In this document: in pieces, positions 22,189-61,876 of the stretch
How positions within the stretch are numbered: position 1 is the stretch's first letter
Layout: each line of letters begins with the position of its first letter
Assembly: GCF_000499385.1 (NCBI RefSeq)
Contig: NW_013654978.1
Span: 7,844 to 69,719 of the forward strand
DNA: 61,876 bases
Origin: Eimeria necatrix
Taxonomy: Eukaryota > Apicomplexa > Conoidasida > Eucoccidiorida > Eimeriidae
Direction of reading: 5' to 3'
Program-made: the position numbers and the translations under genes
Notes under the pieces: generated by a model
What the model was told of the DNA's origin: nothing
Seen by the model: the letters and a program-made list of their open reading frames with translations, nothing else
Databases searched by the model: none

Positions 22189-23014
22189 ACAGCATTAGAC
22201 CCGAGATACAAAATTATAACGTAAAATTGGCTTGGTTTGCATGGACAGACTCTTCAACATTAGGAAGACATCGGTATAGCCTCATTCGTAGTCGTTCTAG
22301 AGTCAGCCGGTGTAATGAAGTGCGCTTGAGCACATCGAAAAGTGCAAGAAATGCATCGTTCCTTCCTGTAATTACCTTTTACTCAAAAAATGCATCTGAA
22401 TGCCTCCCCAACGGACTACGTATTGTCGTGCCGAGCTGTAAGCCCGCTGCTCCCTCCATAGTGGCTTCGGCGCAAGGCTGCAGGATGAACGCCGAAGATC
22501 TCTGTATCACCTTGTTAGTGGGCATCCACTCAAAATATTACTTTTTAATCAAATTTTTGCAGAGTTCCGTTTTACAGAAGAAGATTTGACGTTCTGATGC
22601 CCATTAGTTAGCCTCTCCAAGTGGGTATCCATTTGAACCACACACTGTTCAGCAGCCTCGAACTCATGAGCCCGTTAAAATATGCAGTGTTCGCTGTTCG
22701 ACTCTTATATCTGGATATCTATGAGCCTCGAAGCGATTTGGCTAGAACACCGTTATGCTGACTCGAGTACGCATACACGTGGGCGCCTGCGAAGCCTTTG
22801 GTGGCGCGAACCCACACGGTCACAGCGTCCCCAAGCCTAGAACAAACAGTAAGAATGAACTATCTTCTGTACTTTAACAATGTATTAGAACCATCGCAGT
22901 GCAAAGTAATGACAGCAGGCGCTGCCCGCTGGGCCAAAAGGTTTCCCACGTGGCATTGCCCTTATAGAAGACCAAAATCTACTTTTCTGCATATGCGAAA
23001 GCACTTGAGCTGTG

Positions 23015-23220
23015 GCTTTTTGTAAAAACCTGCTGACAACAGTGTTATGTACACGGTTGTCTGCAGTAAGGTTCTGGAAGGCTTTGGACAGAAAAAGCGG
23101 CTGGATCTGTAGCTACTACTGTGCTTTTTGGTGAAAATCTGCTCATAACACTGCTAGATATACGATTGCCCGGAGAAACGGTCTGCACGTGCAAAGAGGG
23201 GCTGGATCCATAGCATTTGG
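23015..23220 (+). repeat. Diverged tandem duplication, unit about 108 bp, two copies
   Basis: The copies start at 23015 and 23123 with GCTTTTTG. They continue in parallel (CTGCTGACAACAGTGTTATG versus CTGCTCATAACACTGCTAGA) and end in GGCTGGATCTGTAGC versus GGCTGGATCCATAGC. Confidence 0.8.
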
Positions 23221-25152
23221 TGCGTCTCACCAACGCTACACAGACAAGCAAAGCTTCAGTCAGGTCCTAGCTAGGAAAGTACTTCTCTCTCTCTACCACA
23301 TGCTGAACAAAAATTATTGTAGTGAAACAACGAAGTGCTTGCTGAGCCTGTTTGTAGTGCTTAGTGCATCCAACTCTATTAGTGCCAAACCCATTTGGCC
23401 TCCGTGCCGAGCCAGTTCTATTCTACCAAGAGCTACCACTGCGCGGCACGCTAAATTTAAGGCTTAAGGATATTTCATATAACAAAATTTCAACTATTTT
23501 CACTGCAAGCTACGGCATTGCACACGCAGCGCTGCAGTGCTGTGCTACATACAACGACAAAGCACGTAATTGGACTTGGGACATGACGTAAGCCACACAA
23601 AATACGCGGAAGGTAAACATGCCCTATCGGCTATTGCTATTATTAAACTGGATGAAGCCTGCATGGTCTGATCAAAGGACCCCGCTTGCTGCTCACAGCC
23701 ACAATATGCTCCGCTGGGACAAGTTAACTATCCGTTTGATCGTTTATTAGAGTTCCCAGCAATTTTATGCCTCCCTTTTTGCCCTAGTTGGCTCTGCTCA
23801 GGCTTGGTCTAATTGTCCAGCTCAGTCCAGGGCATTGCCTGATAACAGTCGACTGCCGATCTTCCTCACTTTCACGTTCGTTGCAACTATATATGAGACG
23901 TCGCGCGGAGCTGCGTGCTAGCTAGTTGCAGCTGCAGCATGTTTTAGATTTTTAAGGCGGGGCCTCCGCAAAAGCTAAAGTGGATGTGGGCATACACTCT
24001 GATGTGCATGCACACATAGGATGTGTGTAACATCACAGCTCTAGGAATACCACAAATATTCACGTACAGACACAGACATACCCAAACAGAAGTTCATACG
24101 CACACATGTCCACAAAGGAGGAAGTCCAATGGCTCAGTGACCGTAGAAAGCAAGTCTTTTAACGTTTTAACGTCAGCGTAACGTAATGTGTGTAGCAAAA
24201 GGAGTTAGCATGGATTTAATTACAGTGCTTGTCCACCTCAACCAAACACAGAAGACGTCATAGATGCAGAAATATGCGGATAAACGTTTAGACAGATGAC
24301 GTAAAGTGTTCCTCAAGGGGGGATTCCACAAACAGCTGTTGGGAAAATTGTGCCTCAAATTTCACGATTAATCGTGCCTTGTTTTCTTCTTCATGTTATT
24401 AAGTCTGTCTTCAAATTGTTTCAGCCTTCGTACGTGAGTGGAACTCTGTCTGCTCAAAACGCAGACAGCGGCTACGGGAAAACGGTGGGAAAAGGGGTGA
24501 GAATGCGACAAGATCAAAGGCTTCAGAGAGCGGCACTCAGGAAAATAATGAGCCAGAAACTTCCCAGCAGGAGGGGCCCGATCAGGAAATCGCATAGTCA
24601 TGCAGACGCATAAGAGGCCTGCTTAAATAGGTCACAATTTGCCAGGGACTGCCCTACGCCCAGTGAATAACGAGGAAGCCCGTGTGGTGTAAAAATACCT
24701 CCATCACGTGATCGTACACAAAGCGAAACCTAACGATAAAGTAAGCGAACTTCAGCGTTGCGGAGATGAATGTACAAATCTCCAGAGGAGAGGTAAAGAG
24801 ATGAAGCGAACCGTTTAGACAGGGCATGCTCCCTGATCTAGCGGAAACAGCTAGGGAGCCTAGAAAAATATCAGAATCAACCTGCTAAGACTATAGAACG
24901 GCCCCCTCCAATCTGTAGCAGAAGTGTAGGCCAAGGCTGGGGACTTAGAAGAAGAATTAGAGGATGTAATGCACAATGAACGTGACGGTGATGGGAGAAG
25001 TGGGAGTTGTCCTGGCTGAAGGTATGGGTTTTGTGAGACAGTAGTGATATGATAGAAGAAGACGCTGCCGGAAAATGCCTGGAGCTGCTATATGGCGCGG
25101 GTACAAGAGAGCTTATCCAGCCATCATACCTCGAGATACTTATGAAAGTGAA

Positions 25153-25219
25153 TACAGTCAGTGGGTCTATAGGGCTATGCGACGGAAAGTCGCACAGCTC
25201 TATAGATCCAATGACTGTA
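25153..25219. repeat. Long inverted repeat: two 31-nt arms around a 5-nt loop
   Basis: Left arm 25153-25183 and right arm 25189-25219 are reverse complements at 27 of 31 positions (core CTATAG/CTATAG, GCGAC...GTCGC), with GGAAA as loop. Confidence 0.85.
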
Positions 25220-25231
25220 GAGCGACGACTG

Positions 25232-25255
25232 CTCAGGGAGAGGCAGCTCCCTGAG
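25232..25255. repeat. Perfect 9-bp inverted repeat with 6-nt loop
   Basis: CTCAGGGAG (25232-25240), AGGCAG loop, CTCCCTGAG (25247-25255). It lies 12 bp beyond the larger inverted repeat. Confidence 0.85.
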
Positions 25256-28244
25256 AAGTGCACTTTTAGTATGGCAAACGACAAGTTGTTGCGTACTGAC
25301 TGTGTAGTTACTGGATTAAAGGCTTTTCAAGCGACTTGCTGGTAGAAACAGTTCAATATGATTTGATCATAGGATTCGATTAGTTAGTGACTCATGGGTT
25401 TCCAATCTGACAAGTCCAGAATATGCGTGGATGGTCGATGACGCCACCTACGCGCGGATCGCACTACCCAAATGGAAAAAGGAGAGTGTCGGCCTAGCGT
25501 GGCACAGCCCGAGATGCGCGCAGGGCAGGCCGGTAACCTGCTGGGAAGACGATTTTCAGATATGATGGCGCAAAACTCAAAAGCATCGCTGCGTCTGCCT
25601 CTCAAATGATAGAGCTCTCACACTAGGATAAAGGGACTCAAGACGAAAAGCCATATCAACGCAATGTTTTGCCAAACATGAGCGAATTCGAACTGGCTTA
25701 GTGTCCCGCCGTCACGGCTAAAATTCGCACTGCTTTTCCGTAACTTAAAAGTCGGGCCGCTTGACGTGAGAAATGACAGGGAGTATCGCTGCGTGCACTT
25801 TAGGCTCAAGACGAGCCAGTCCAACAGAGATTACGGCTTAAACTCCGCACAGAGCACCGCGATAGTTCTGAAGAGCGCGACGTGAACATTTTTTGTAAAC
25901 AGTGAAACATTTGATGCCCTCGTGTTCGCTTCTGAGTTCTTCGTTCCCCGACTTCATACTATACTAAAGATATTGCGGATAGGTACTGTTCATGAATGGA
26001 TCCAGATGAAAACCTTCATTAGATCCAGTGGCCCAAAAAAGACGGTGTAAGTGACAAACTGCCTTTCGCCCTGTCATTAAGCCATGGAAGTAAAATGTAT
26101 TATCGCCTAGCCTTTCATGCACTGCGACCACGTTTCAAACCAGTATTAGCACGTAATTTTAACGCTACCAGCTCAGGGCAGGGCGTTATCTTAGCAAGCT
26201 TGAACGATTTTTCTGGCAACCCACGGAGCAACATGAATTTATTTGCACTTTGGGAGAGAGGCTCGCAAGTGGCCACAATCAGTAAAAGGTCCGGTGGCGG
26301 GGCTCATTGCAAGGCCACACCACATAGAAAGACTGCCCGTTAGGCTGCTATCCGCTTGTGTAGTATGTTCGGGGCATTTACCTATAAAGTAGCTCGAGCA
26401 GGAAGAAATTGATGCGTCTTTGCGGTAAGGCTGTTAGCTGCTTGATTTTCTTTACAGATGGAAACTTGCAAAGAGACTGACAAGTTTCAGTGCAGGCAAC
26501 TCTGCACAGAATATCAGTCCACGTATACTCTGTAATCTGCCGTACAAGGCAGTGGAGTGCACACTGCGAGCAGTAGCATCAAGAGATACCCTTCGCAGAT
26601 GGGATACCTCTTCAATGGATGTCTACAGTGAGTAGAGCTTTGCTTTATCAGCAAGTAGTCAACCTACGCCACAGTTTCCTCCACTTAGCTCATATTTTAT
26701 AATGAAGTTAAGACGTATACTTTGTTTAGGAGTTCTGTTGTGGCTCCGCGTTTAAAATAATGCAATAGCGATGACACGAGGGTGGCGTCGTATAGCTCTG
26801 AGCGAATAATCGAGCCTTGATGGTGAAGCTGAATTTAGTAGACCAAAGCTTGTTAGGAGCACTCATTGGATATGAGCCGCGTACCAAAGCGTGTCATGAA
26901 GCTACGAAGGATGTAAATAGCGTTCTGAGAGCATTTCAATTACTGTAGTGCCGTAAACTCGTGACGGCCTCATCCTGAAAGAATTTGTTCGTTCAGTTTC
27001 GGCAGTTCTAAAGAGTGAAAGTCGGCTGACCACCAGATAAACAAAGTTAAAGCTTGAACCCGCTAGACGCCACTTGAAACTACACTCTTCATCCGTAATC
27101 TGAAGACACCTGCGGCATGTGCAAATAAAGGGAAAGCATCCTCTGGGATAGAGCATAACGGCAGTGAGCCTCTGCAAAATACACGGCTGTTCGATTAGAG
27201 GAATCGCAACAGGTTCCCTAAACCAGGAGCCGTAACTAAATAATAGCGCCCTTTGCTAACAGACAGGCTAAGCTTCAATATCGAGTCCTCATCGTTGGCA
27301 TTAAAGCCAAGCGAAAGTTTCTCAATTGCATTGGCGGTATTCATTCGCATAACAATGCCACCCTCGACGCACAAAGCAGGGAATATTTGGGGTGCGTTCG
27401 CACAGGTTCATCGTGGGTTTTGTACAGTCGTGTTGCATTTATAGCACCGAGCATTCCTCCATTCAGACTTGGTCAACATCGTTCTTGCACGTAGCCGTAT
27501 TTTTCAGTTCTGGCTATACAACTTTGCAGCAGTTCTACTCTCAGAGAAAGCCTACGATCCCACCGAGGCTTACAGAGTCTCCTTTAGATGCGAGTACTAC
27601 CCATATGCTGATGCATGCGTCTAGAGTATCTACAGCTAGCTGCTAATACCTTTTGTCGGGACCTGTAGGGTTTCTCGCTCGTGCAGGGGTTGCTGAGAAG
27701 GGAAGGGATGGGAGCCCTGTGATAATACTGACAGTTGGCTAAGTGACTTTATGACGATGCCTGCGACCACTAGGCTTTATTAAGGATTTGTTGGGTGAGG
27801 AAAGGGCAGTCAGTCCAGCGGAGCAGCAGCTGCAGCTGCTGCGGCGGGAGCGGCTGTGCACATCTGCGGATGTAGATACACCCTTCTGTTGCTTGAAGGC
27901 TCCTTAGAAAGCTTGCAGCGTACCAAATTGCTGGAAAACTCTCTTCGCTCCTCCCACACGTGAACTAAGCTTGGCTGAGAGAGCGGCGGTGGCGTACGTG
28001 TTGTGTTGTTGCATGCCCAACGTGAAGATACACTCGGCGTTGGGTGCGGTGCGCTTGGTAGGAACCCGTCTTTTAACTTTGCCATTTCTTTCTGCAGCTT
28101 TCAAGTATAAATTCCTTTTCTCTCTTTCGCTTGTTCTCTCCCTGCTGCATCAGCCCGCTGCGCCTTCCCTCCCGGCGCAGCCGCAGCCGCCTAGTGCCAC
28201 CTCGGCAGGGTTCGTTTCGTCGTCTTTAGCCTTGAACGGGGGGT

Positions 28245-28581
28245 TTAGACACAGAAACCCATTACAAAGCCTCTCCAGGGTTTCTTAAAGAAGCCAACAG
28301 GAGCACAGGATTGAAAACAAGCCCCGCATGTCTCCACACACCACTCAGACACCTGCAGGTATACTGCGCGACAGCCCACCGCATCCTTCTCTCCGCAGGT
28401 ACGCTTGCAGGCGACGCAGAGTCCACTGGGGACACAGGGGGGCTTCCCGCAGTAGCTCATACCCTGAAATGGGCCTCGGAAATCCCATAATTCCCAGGGT
28501 GCTCTGCAGCCAGCGCTGTGGGGAGTAGCCAAGGACATTCACCAATACGGCGCTGCCAGCAGCTGTTTGGACTGCTGTCAT
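28245..28581 (-). CDS. Candidate small Cys-rich protein in two exons, divergent from the HECT gene
   Basis: On the minus strand the ATG at 28581 opens exon 1 (28581-28463). It ends at a strong donor (CAGG|GTATGAG) and reads MTAVQTAAGSAVLVNVLGYS, then PQRWLQSTLGIMGFPRP. The acceptor TGTGTCCCCAG leads into exon 2 (28425-28245) in matching phase, ending at TAA: 99 residues in all. Exon 2 is rich in cysteines in CX2C/CX3C spacings (CVACKRTC, CVETCGACFQSC), suggesting zinc, iron-sulfur or disulfide structure. The N-terminus could be a mitochondrial presequence or weak hydrophobic lead. Further exons may lie at 27810-28085, where a frame encodes PSLVHVWEERREFSSNL between a good acceptor and donor. 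Its start lies 444 bp from the HECT start, so a shared promoter is possible. No family recognised. Confidence 0.35.
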
Positions 28582-29025
28582 TGCCTACATTAGCAGCCGC
28601 TGCTCCCGTGTGGCACAGAAGCTGTCAATGACGCGGCAGTGCCCTCCACAACTGCACGTGCCACTGCTGCAGCAGAAACGGCTGGGGCAGCAGGAGCAGC
28701 AGCAGCAGCAGCAGAACGAGCAGCAACAATCCGCGAAAGTGGAGAGGCAAACGCGCTGCAGCAGCTTTATCGATAGCGTCGCCTCCTGCGGGACTGCAGC
28801 AGCCGCAGCAGCTTCATCTGCTGCGCAGCACTAGTGCAGCAGCGCAGCACCAGTGCAACTGCGTCTGCGTCAGCAGCAGCGGCCGCAGCAGCAAAACCAG
28901 CAGCAGGCCGCTGACGGTTCTGCAGCAGCCAAATCCGTTCTTCTTAAAGACTTGAGTTTTGTTCTGACTGGTGGGGACAGTCCACAGAGGGGAGGTCTGT
29001 TGCTGCGGTGTACGTACAGGGCACC
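28582..29025. other. Putative divergent promoter / 5' region with the first CAG tracts
   Basis: It contains the first dense CAG runs of the window (about 28690-28920) and thus marks the boundary of the repeat-rich segment. Frames across it encode only low-complexity Gln/Ala. Additional 5' exons of the HECT gene cannot be excluded; an acceptor-like TACAG sits just before its ATG. Confidence 0.4.
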
Positions 29026-57630
<28,605 letters not shown>

Positions 57631-59223
57631 AGTTTTACGCGGGCAGCTGCGGAGCTGGGCAGCTGCCATTTTTTAGCCTTGCTATCTCGGTTTTCCTCTG
57701 TTTTTTTCCCAAGAACTTACACTTTGTTTTCCTTTGGCGGCCGTCTCGGCAGGCGGGAGAAATAGATGTCTAGAGACACGAAACGGGACATAGAAAAAGC
57801 TTAAAAATGTTGTTCTTTTATCCCGTCTTTGTTGCACACACACGCCTTGCCCAGGCACACAGCCAGTAAAGCTGCTAACCAAAGATGTAGACTGAGACAT
57901 AACGGCATGGGCTATAAAAACGCAGGCCTGACACGAACACAAGTTTAAAGCAGCTCTGGGGGTGCAGATTTTAGTTGAGATGGAGACCAAATAGTTTAGA
58001 CAGAAGCTCTTTGAGAAGCATGGGGTGTCTTGCGTCTCGAGACGAAGCAGACACGAGGGGCGTGCATGCGCTTCCCCCGTGTTGCAGTAAAATCTGCCAC
58101 CCGCAGCAAAACCCGCAGTGAGTCTGCAGGAAATTCGAAGACAGGCGAGCCGAGGTTTGGCTCTGCTGCAGCGGTTCTGCCTGCTTTGTTCTGAAGGCGT
58201 GCAGCCCCCTGCGGGCTCTGGGCTGCCGATCTCAGTGCTGCAGCGCGTCTAAAAGACTCAATTTATTGTTTGCTGCGTGCACGTGGCTGTTATTTATTGG
58301 ATGGGGGTCTTTGTTTCTATTTTTGCGAAGCTGGCTGGACAATCTGGCTGCAGCGAGCGTCCCGGTGCAGTGGCGCCGCTGCTGCGCACGTTTTGCTGGA
58401 AAGCTCCAGCAAATGGCTCTGCTGGCGTCTCAAATGCTTCAATATAAGTGTGCACTGCGTTGCAAAGCGCAGAGAATTCCTTATAAGCCCGCGTCTCTGG
58501 AATCTAAGAGCGACGTGCCTGCACGGCCACGCTAACTGCGCACAGATCCCGGCTGCCCGCCTTCCCCGGGGCCCTCCAGGCACTCTAAAGGCCTTATGAA
58601 CAGACCCAGTTTTCTGGCGAAGACATAAAGTGCTTCCTGGGGCCCTTAGGCAGCATGCACTGTGTAGGGGCCCCCCGGGGCTCGGGTGGGTGAAGGCACA
58701 GCGGGACACACTAAGCACTCAATCTGGGGGGACAGGGGGGCCCCTGGGGGCCCCTGTGGAGGCCCGGGGGCCCTTTATGAACGTTTTAATTACAAATTCG
58801 GGGCATGTAGGAGACAGGATACTCCCGAGAGCTGCTGTTTCACCCGAGGTGTTGCTGTGCGCACAGGCTGAGGGGTGGTAAGGGCAGCGCTGCGTTGCGG
58901 CGCGGGCAGTGTTACTCGGTGTTTGTTTGTTATTTTGGGTTATTGAATGAAAATAAGAATTTAGTTCTTGAAATAAAACGGAAAAGGGGGAATAACGCGG
59001 ACCCCTGCTGCTGCGCCGCCGTGCTTGCCGCTGTGCCAGGAACTCACCAGGCCACCGCCGTTTGCTGTGTTGCTGCTGCTGCTCTCGGCGCTGCAAGGGC
59101 TTAAGTCTTCTGTTTAAATGGTTAAAACCAAAAGGTGTGTTTAGGCGTAATTGTTTATTGTTTAATTTGAGTTTGGGGTTTCAGTAAAGAGTCATTTCGC
59201 CGTTTTTTGCGGCGAAGACCCGC
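57631..59223. other. Intergenic, 3' flank of the HECT gene
   Basis: No convincing gene. It contains the GGGGCCCC-rich block at 58657-58774. Composition returns to balanced or AT-leaning, without CAG runs until about 59400. Confidence 0.5.
58657..58774. repeat. Intergenic GGGGCCCC-rich block
   Basis: Runs of GGGGCCCCCC, GGGGGGCCCC and GGGGGCCCCTG, the same class as in intron 3 and exon 19 of the HECT gene. Confidence 0.8.
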
Positions 59224-59441
59224 TCAGAATGCGCACGCGCCGGCAGAGGGATGAAAAGGCATGCACGGTGCAGCTGCCGTTTCTCTAGCTTTACGTGCTG
59301 CTGAAACTGTTGCAAACTTATTAATAATTAGTTTTAATCCGTACAGTGTGCTGCGGTCTCTGCTCCACGGCCAGCCCCCGACCTGCCCCCGATCCTTGCC
59401 TGAGGACGGGCAGCAGCAGCTCGGGGAGCAGCGGTTGCTGC

Positions 59442-59477
<36 letters not shown>

Positions 59478-59715
59478 GCCTCGAATCAATATCGGTGTCT
59501 CTTTTATCTGATTCCATGCTGCATCTCAAGGCATGATCGACTGGCTTTTCGGTCAGGGGCGAGTAGTCCGCCACGGCTTCAGCAGCAGGAGCAGCAGCAG
59601 CAACGGGAGCAGCAGCAGGAGCAGCAGGAGCAGCAAGAGGCTGTGGTGCGGTGTACATACACCCCAGGCTTGGGTTTCTTCTCAAACCCATCTGTAGCTT
59701 TTTTATCTCACTCAT
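59224..59715 (-). CDS. Possible 3' exon of a minus-strand gene
   Basis: The minus-strand frame is open for about 160 codons and reads RRNPSLGCMYTAPQP, an Ala/Pro stretch, VADYSPLTEKPVDHALRC, a Ser run from CAG repeats, and a C-terminus PSAGACAF. No ATG context or domain supports it. A plus-strand frame covers the same region. It would run tail-to-tail with the HECT gene. Low confidence. Confidence 0.2.
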
Positions 59716-59963
59716 TATTCATCTTCGGTGCCGCAGTTCCGTTGCTGCGGAAGCCAAGGATCTTCTGAGGGCAGCACCTGCTGCTGCTGCTGCTGCTGTT
59801 GCCGTTGCTGCTGCTGCTGCAGCAAGAAAGCAGCAGCTGACGCAGCAGCAGCACCAGAAGCTGCATGGACATCCAAACTAACTGAAGAAGGATGCGTAAC
59901 AAACTTACAGAGACGGCGCGGGGCCACAGGGACTCGCTGAGGGAAACACACGGAGGCCTCACT

Positions 59964-59994
<31 letters not shown>

Positions 59995-59995
<1 letters not shown>

Positions 59996-60606
59996 TGCGA
60001 CAAGGCACGCAGCAGGAGGCCCTAGCGGGCCCCAATGCTCCTGCAGCCATTTCAGCCAAAATTAACACTATGAATGCTCAGCAGCTGACTCAGCAGCACC
60101 TGCTGCAGCAGCAGGCGCTGCAGCAGCAACTCTTGTTGCAGCGCCAGCAGCAGCAGCAACAACAACTTATTGTGCAGCAGCACCATCAGCGGCTGCAGCA
60201 GCAGCACGCTTTGCACCGCCAACAGCAGCTCATGCTTGCGCAAGCCCAGGGTGTGCATCCTTCGGCGCAGGCTGCTGCGCTGCTGGCACTGCAGCAGCAG
60301 CAGCAGCAGCAGCAACAGGCAGTCTCGACAGCAGCAGCATTTGCAGCTGCCAGCCTTGGCGGTGGGAATGGGGCCGCAGCGGCAGCAGCAGCAGCTGCAG
60401 CGGCGCGCGCCCGCGCTGCTATGGACACGGCAATGCAGCAGCAGCTGCAGGAGCAGCTGGTTAGGCTGCAGCAGCAGCGGGAGCACCAGTTCCTTGAGCA
60501 GCAGCAGCAGCAGATGCTGCAGCAGCACCGGCAGCAGCATCAGCAAACAACAGATGCATGGCGCCTGTTCGCTGGCGCTGGAGGGAGAGCCGCAGGTGAG
60601 GCTCCG

Positions 60607-60648
<42 letters not shown>

Positions 60649-61145
60649 CACTCAGTCCCCTAATTGCAGCAGCAGGGTCTTCTGTTCGGCCTATTGCGTT
60701 AAAGAAACAGATGCAGCAGCAGCGGAAGCAGCAGCACTTGCTGCTGCTGCTGCTGCGTCTCGCTGTTGTTGCTTTTGGAGCTGCTGCGGGAGTGCAGTTT
60801 GTTCGTTGCTGTTGCTGCTGTTGACGCAGTGCTGCTGTTGCTGCTGCTGCTGGGTCTGTAAATATGTGGTTTTTGCTGCACCGAGGTACCCCGTTGCTGC
60901 TGCTGCTGCTACTGCTGCTGCTGCTGCTGCTGCTCCTTTGTGCAGCTCTCAGCTTTGCGGCGCATCAGCAGACGGCGGTTGCGCAGCGGCAGCAGCAAGC
61001 AGCAGCTGCTGCTGCTGCCATGAGCGATGGTGCAGCAACAAAGCTTACTGGAGCACCAGCAGCAGCAGCAAGCATGCCTTTAGACGTGACAGCAGTCCCT
61101 GCTGCGCCTGCAGAAGTTCAAGAAGCAAATGCAGCAGCAACGACG

Positions 61146-61186
<41 letters not shown>

Positions 61187-61418
61187 CGGCCGCGAGCCAA
61201 TTGCGCCATGTGGAGCGCCCGTTGCGGCGACACCCGTGGTGCCGACAGCAGCAGCAGCAGCAGCAGTGATGCCTGCAGCAGCACCACCAACAATTATGCC
61301 AGCAGCAGCAGCAGCAGCAGCATCAGCAGCAGTTGGGCCCGCAGTAGCGCCTGCAGCAGCAGCACCCGCGCCAGCTGCAGCTGTGGCAGCACCCGCAGCG
61401 GCGGCGGTGCCCGAGGCC

Positions 61419-61451
<33 letters not shown>

Positions 61452-61635
61452 ACGCCGGCGGCGGCGCCTGCTGCAGCAGCCCAAGGGCCGCGCTGCAGCA
61501 GCAGCAGCTCGCGCAGCCGCAGCAACAGAACAGCAGCAGCAAAAGGTGGCGGTGCTGCTTGCGGGCGGCGTGTGGGGCGGCCTGTGCGCAAGGGCCACGG
61601 GTCTTCGGGCGTATCTGTAGCAGCAAGGGATGCAG

Positions 61636-61672
<37 letters not shown>

Positions 61673-61801
61673 CATTGACAAGGAAACACCCACGGAGACG
61701 ATCCCGCAGCCCCGAAGGATCCCAGCGGATGCCTTCAGAGTGCCCACTGTGCCAGACGAAGATTACTTCTCCACAGTTCCGGGCTGCTACTACCACTTTG
61801 G

Positions 61802-61876
<75 letters not shown>
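59995..61876 (+). CDS. Gln/Ala-rich protein, 5' part, runs off the window
   Basis: ATG 59995 follows an in-frame stop and a CAG run; ATG 60070 is an alternative. Exon 1 (59995-60595) is almost half Gln with Leu/His/Arg (LTQQHLLQQQALQQQLLLQR) and ends in TTDAWRLFAGAGGRAA before the donor CAG|GTGAGG. The next acceptor in matching phase (TTTGTGCAG, exon from 60946) leads into an Ala/Pro-rich frame open to the window end. That frame contains a basic GRRVGRPVRKG, similar to an AT-hook (GRP core), and then PQPRRIPADAFRVPTVPDED and YFSTVPGCYYHFG, which look like unique sequence. A nuclear or DNA-associated role is only a guess from the AT-hook-like motif. The terminal CTG run may be coding (poly-Leu) or intronic. 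Part of the exon structure between 60596 and 60946 is uncertain. Confidence 0.5.
61803..61876 (+). repeat. Pure CTG tract, about 24 units, at the window end
   Basis: Uninterrupted (CTG)n from 61803 to the last base, the longest pure trinucleotide run in the window. It probably continues beyond the edge. Confidence 0.98.

Larger units (their letters stand above)
22189..27809. other. Long gene-poor stretch
   Basis: Many stop codons in all frames; ORFs rarely exceed 100 codons and none has a motif. It contains the 108-bp tandem duplication at 23015 and the inverted repeat at 25153. Small multi-exon genes cannot be excluded, because short exons are the rule in this genome. Confidence 0.45.

Noticed and set aside
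1..28000. tRNA or rRNA genes in the repeat-poor half
   Set aside because: I saw no clear cloverleaf with A/B box or rRNA core sequence by eye. A covariance-model scan would be needed to exclude small RNAs.
61803..61876. Terminal CTG run read as a CRISPR-like or satellite array
   Set aside because: It is a simple trinucleotide repeat without spacers, common in this genome type.

Overview
The window looks like nuclear DNA of a coccidian apicomplexan, most likely an Eimeria species. Three things point there. First, CAG/CTG trinucleotide tracts encoding Gln, Ala and Ser runs are very dense. Second, TTTAGGG telomere-like repeats lie far from any visible chromosome end. Third, a repeat-poor half (about 1-28,600) changes abruptly to a repeat-rich half (about 28,600-57,000), like the feature-poor/feature-rich alternation described for Eimeria tenella chromosome 1. 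Genes are split by many short introns. The species cannot be fixed from sequence alone.

Repeat-poor half. The left edge holds a decayed Ty3/gypsy-type retroelement on the minus strand (gag, zinc knuckles, retropepsin). Two small, clearly paralogous secretory/membrane proteins face each other (5286-5576 plus, 10061-10363 minus) around an unidentified 284-codon ORF. A gene of at least 13 exons (14239-18451, plus) encodes a protein with a C-terminal pseudokinase domain (HGN for HRD, DFV for DFG). Facing it, 19071-22188 on the minus strand is a radical-SAM adenosine methyltransferase of the RlmN/Cfr superfamily in at least nine exons. Its motifs read closer to the Cfr branch than to housekeeping RlmN. 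From 22.2 to 27.8 kb I see only a 108-bp tandem duplication, a long inverted repeat and no convincing gene.

Repeat-rich half. One giant gene (29026-57630, plus) fills it. I could join 25 exons with consistent phases throughout into a reading frame of about 7,212 residues. It is the HUWE1/TOM1/UPL1-type HECT ubiquitin ligase: DUF908 and DUF913 armadillo-like regions, UBA, long acidic tract, UBM/DUF4414 motifs and a complete HECT domain with its catalytic Cys. Most of the size excess over human HUWE1 comes from homopolymeric inserts. Its introns carry CTG tracts and telomere-like repeats. A small Cys-rich two-exon gene may be transcribed divergently from just upstream (28245-28581, minus).

Right edge. 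After about 1.6 kb without a gene, a Gln/Ala-rich gene starts at 59995 and runs off the window, which ends in about 24 CTG units.

The genes do not form a pathway. The strongest points of interest are the Cfr-like enzyme, the giant ligase with its strand-polarised repeats, three GC-AG introns with an identical donor, and the inverted pair of paralogous small membrane proteins.
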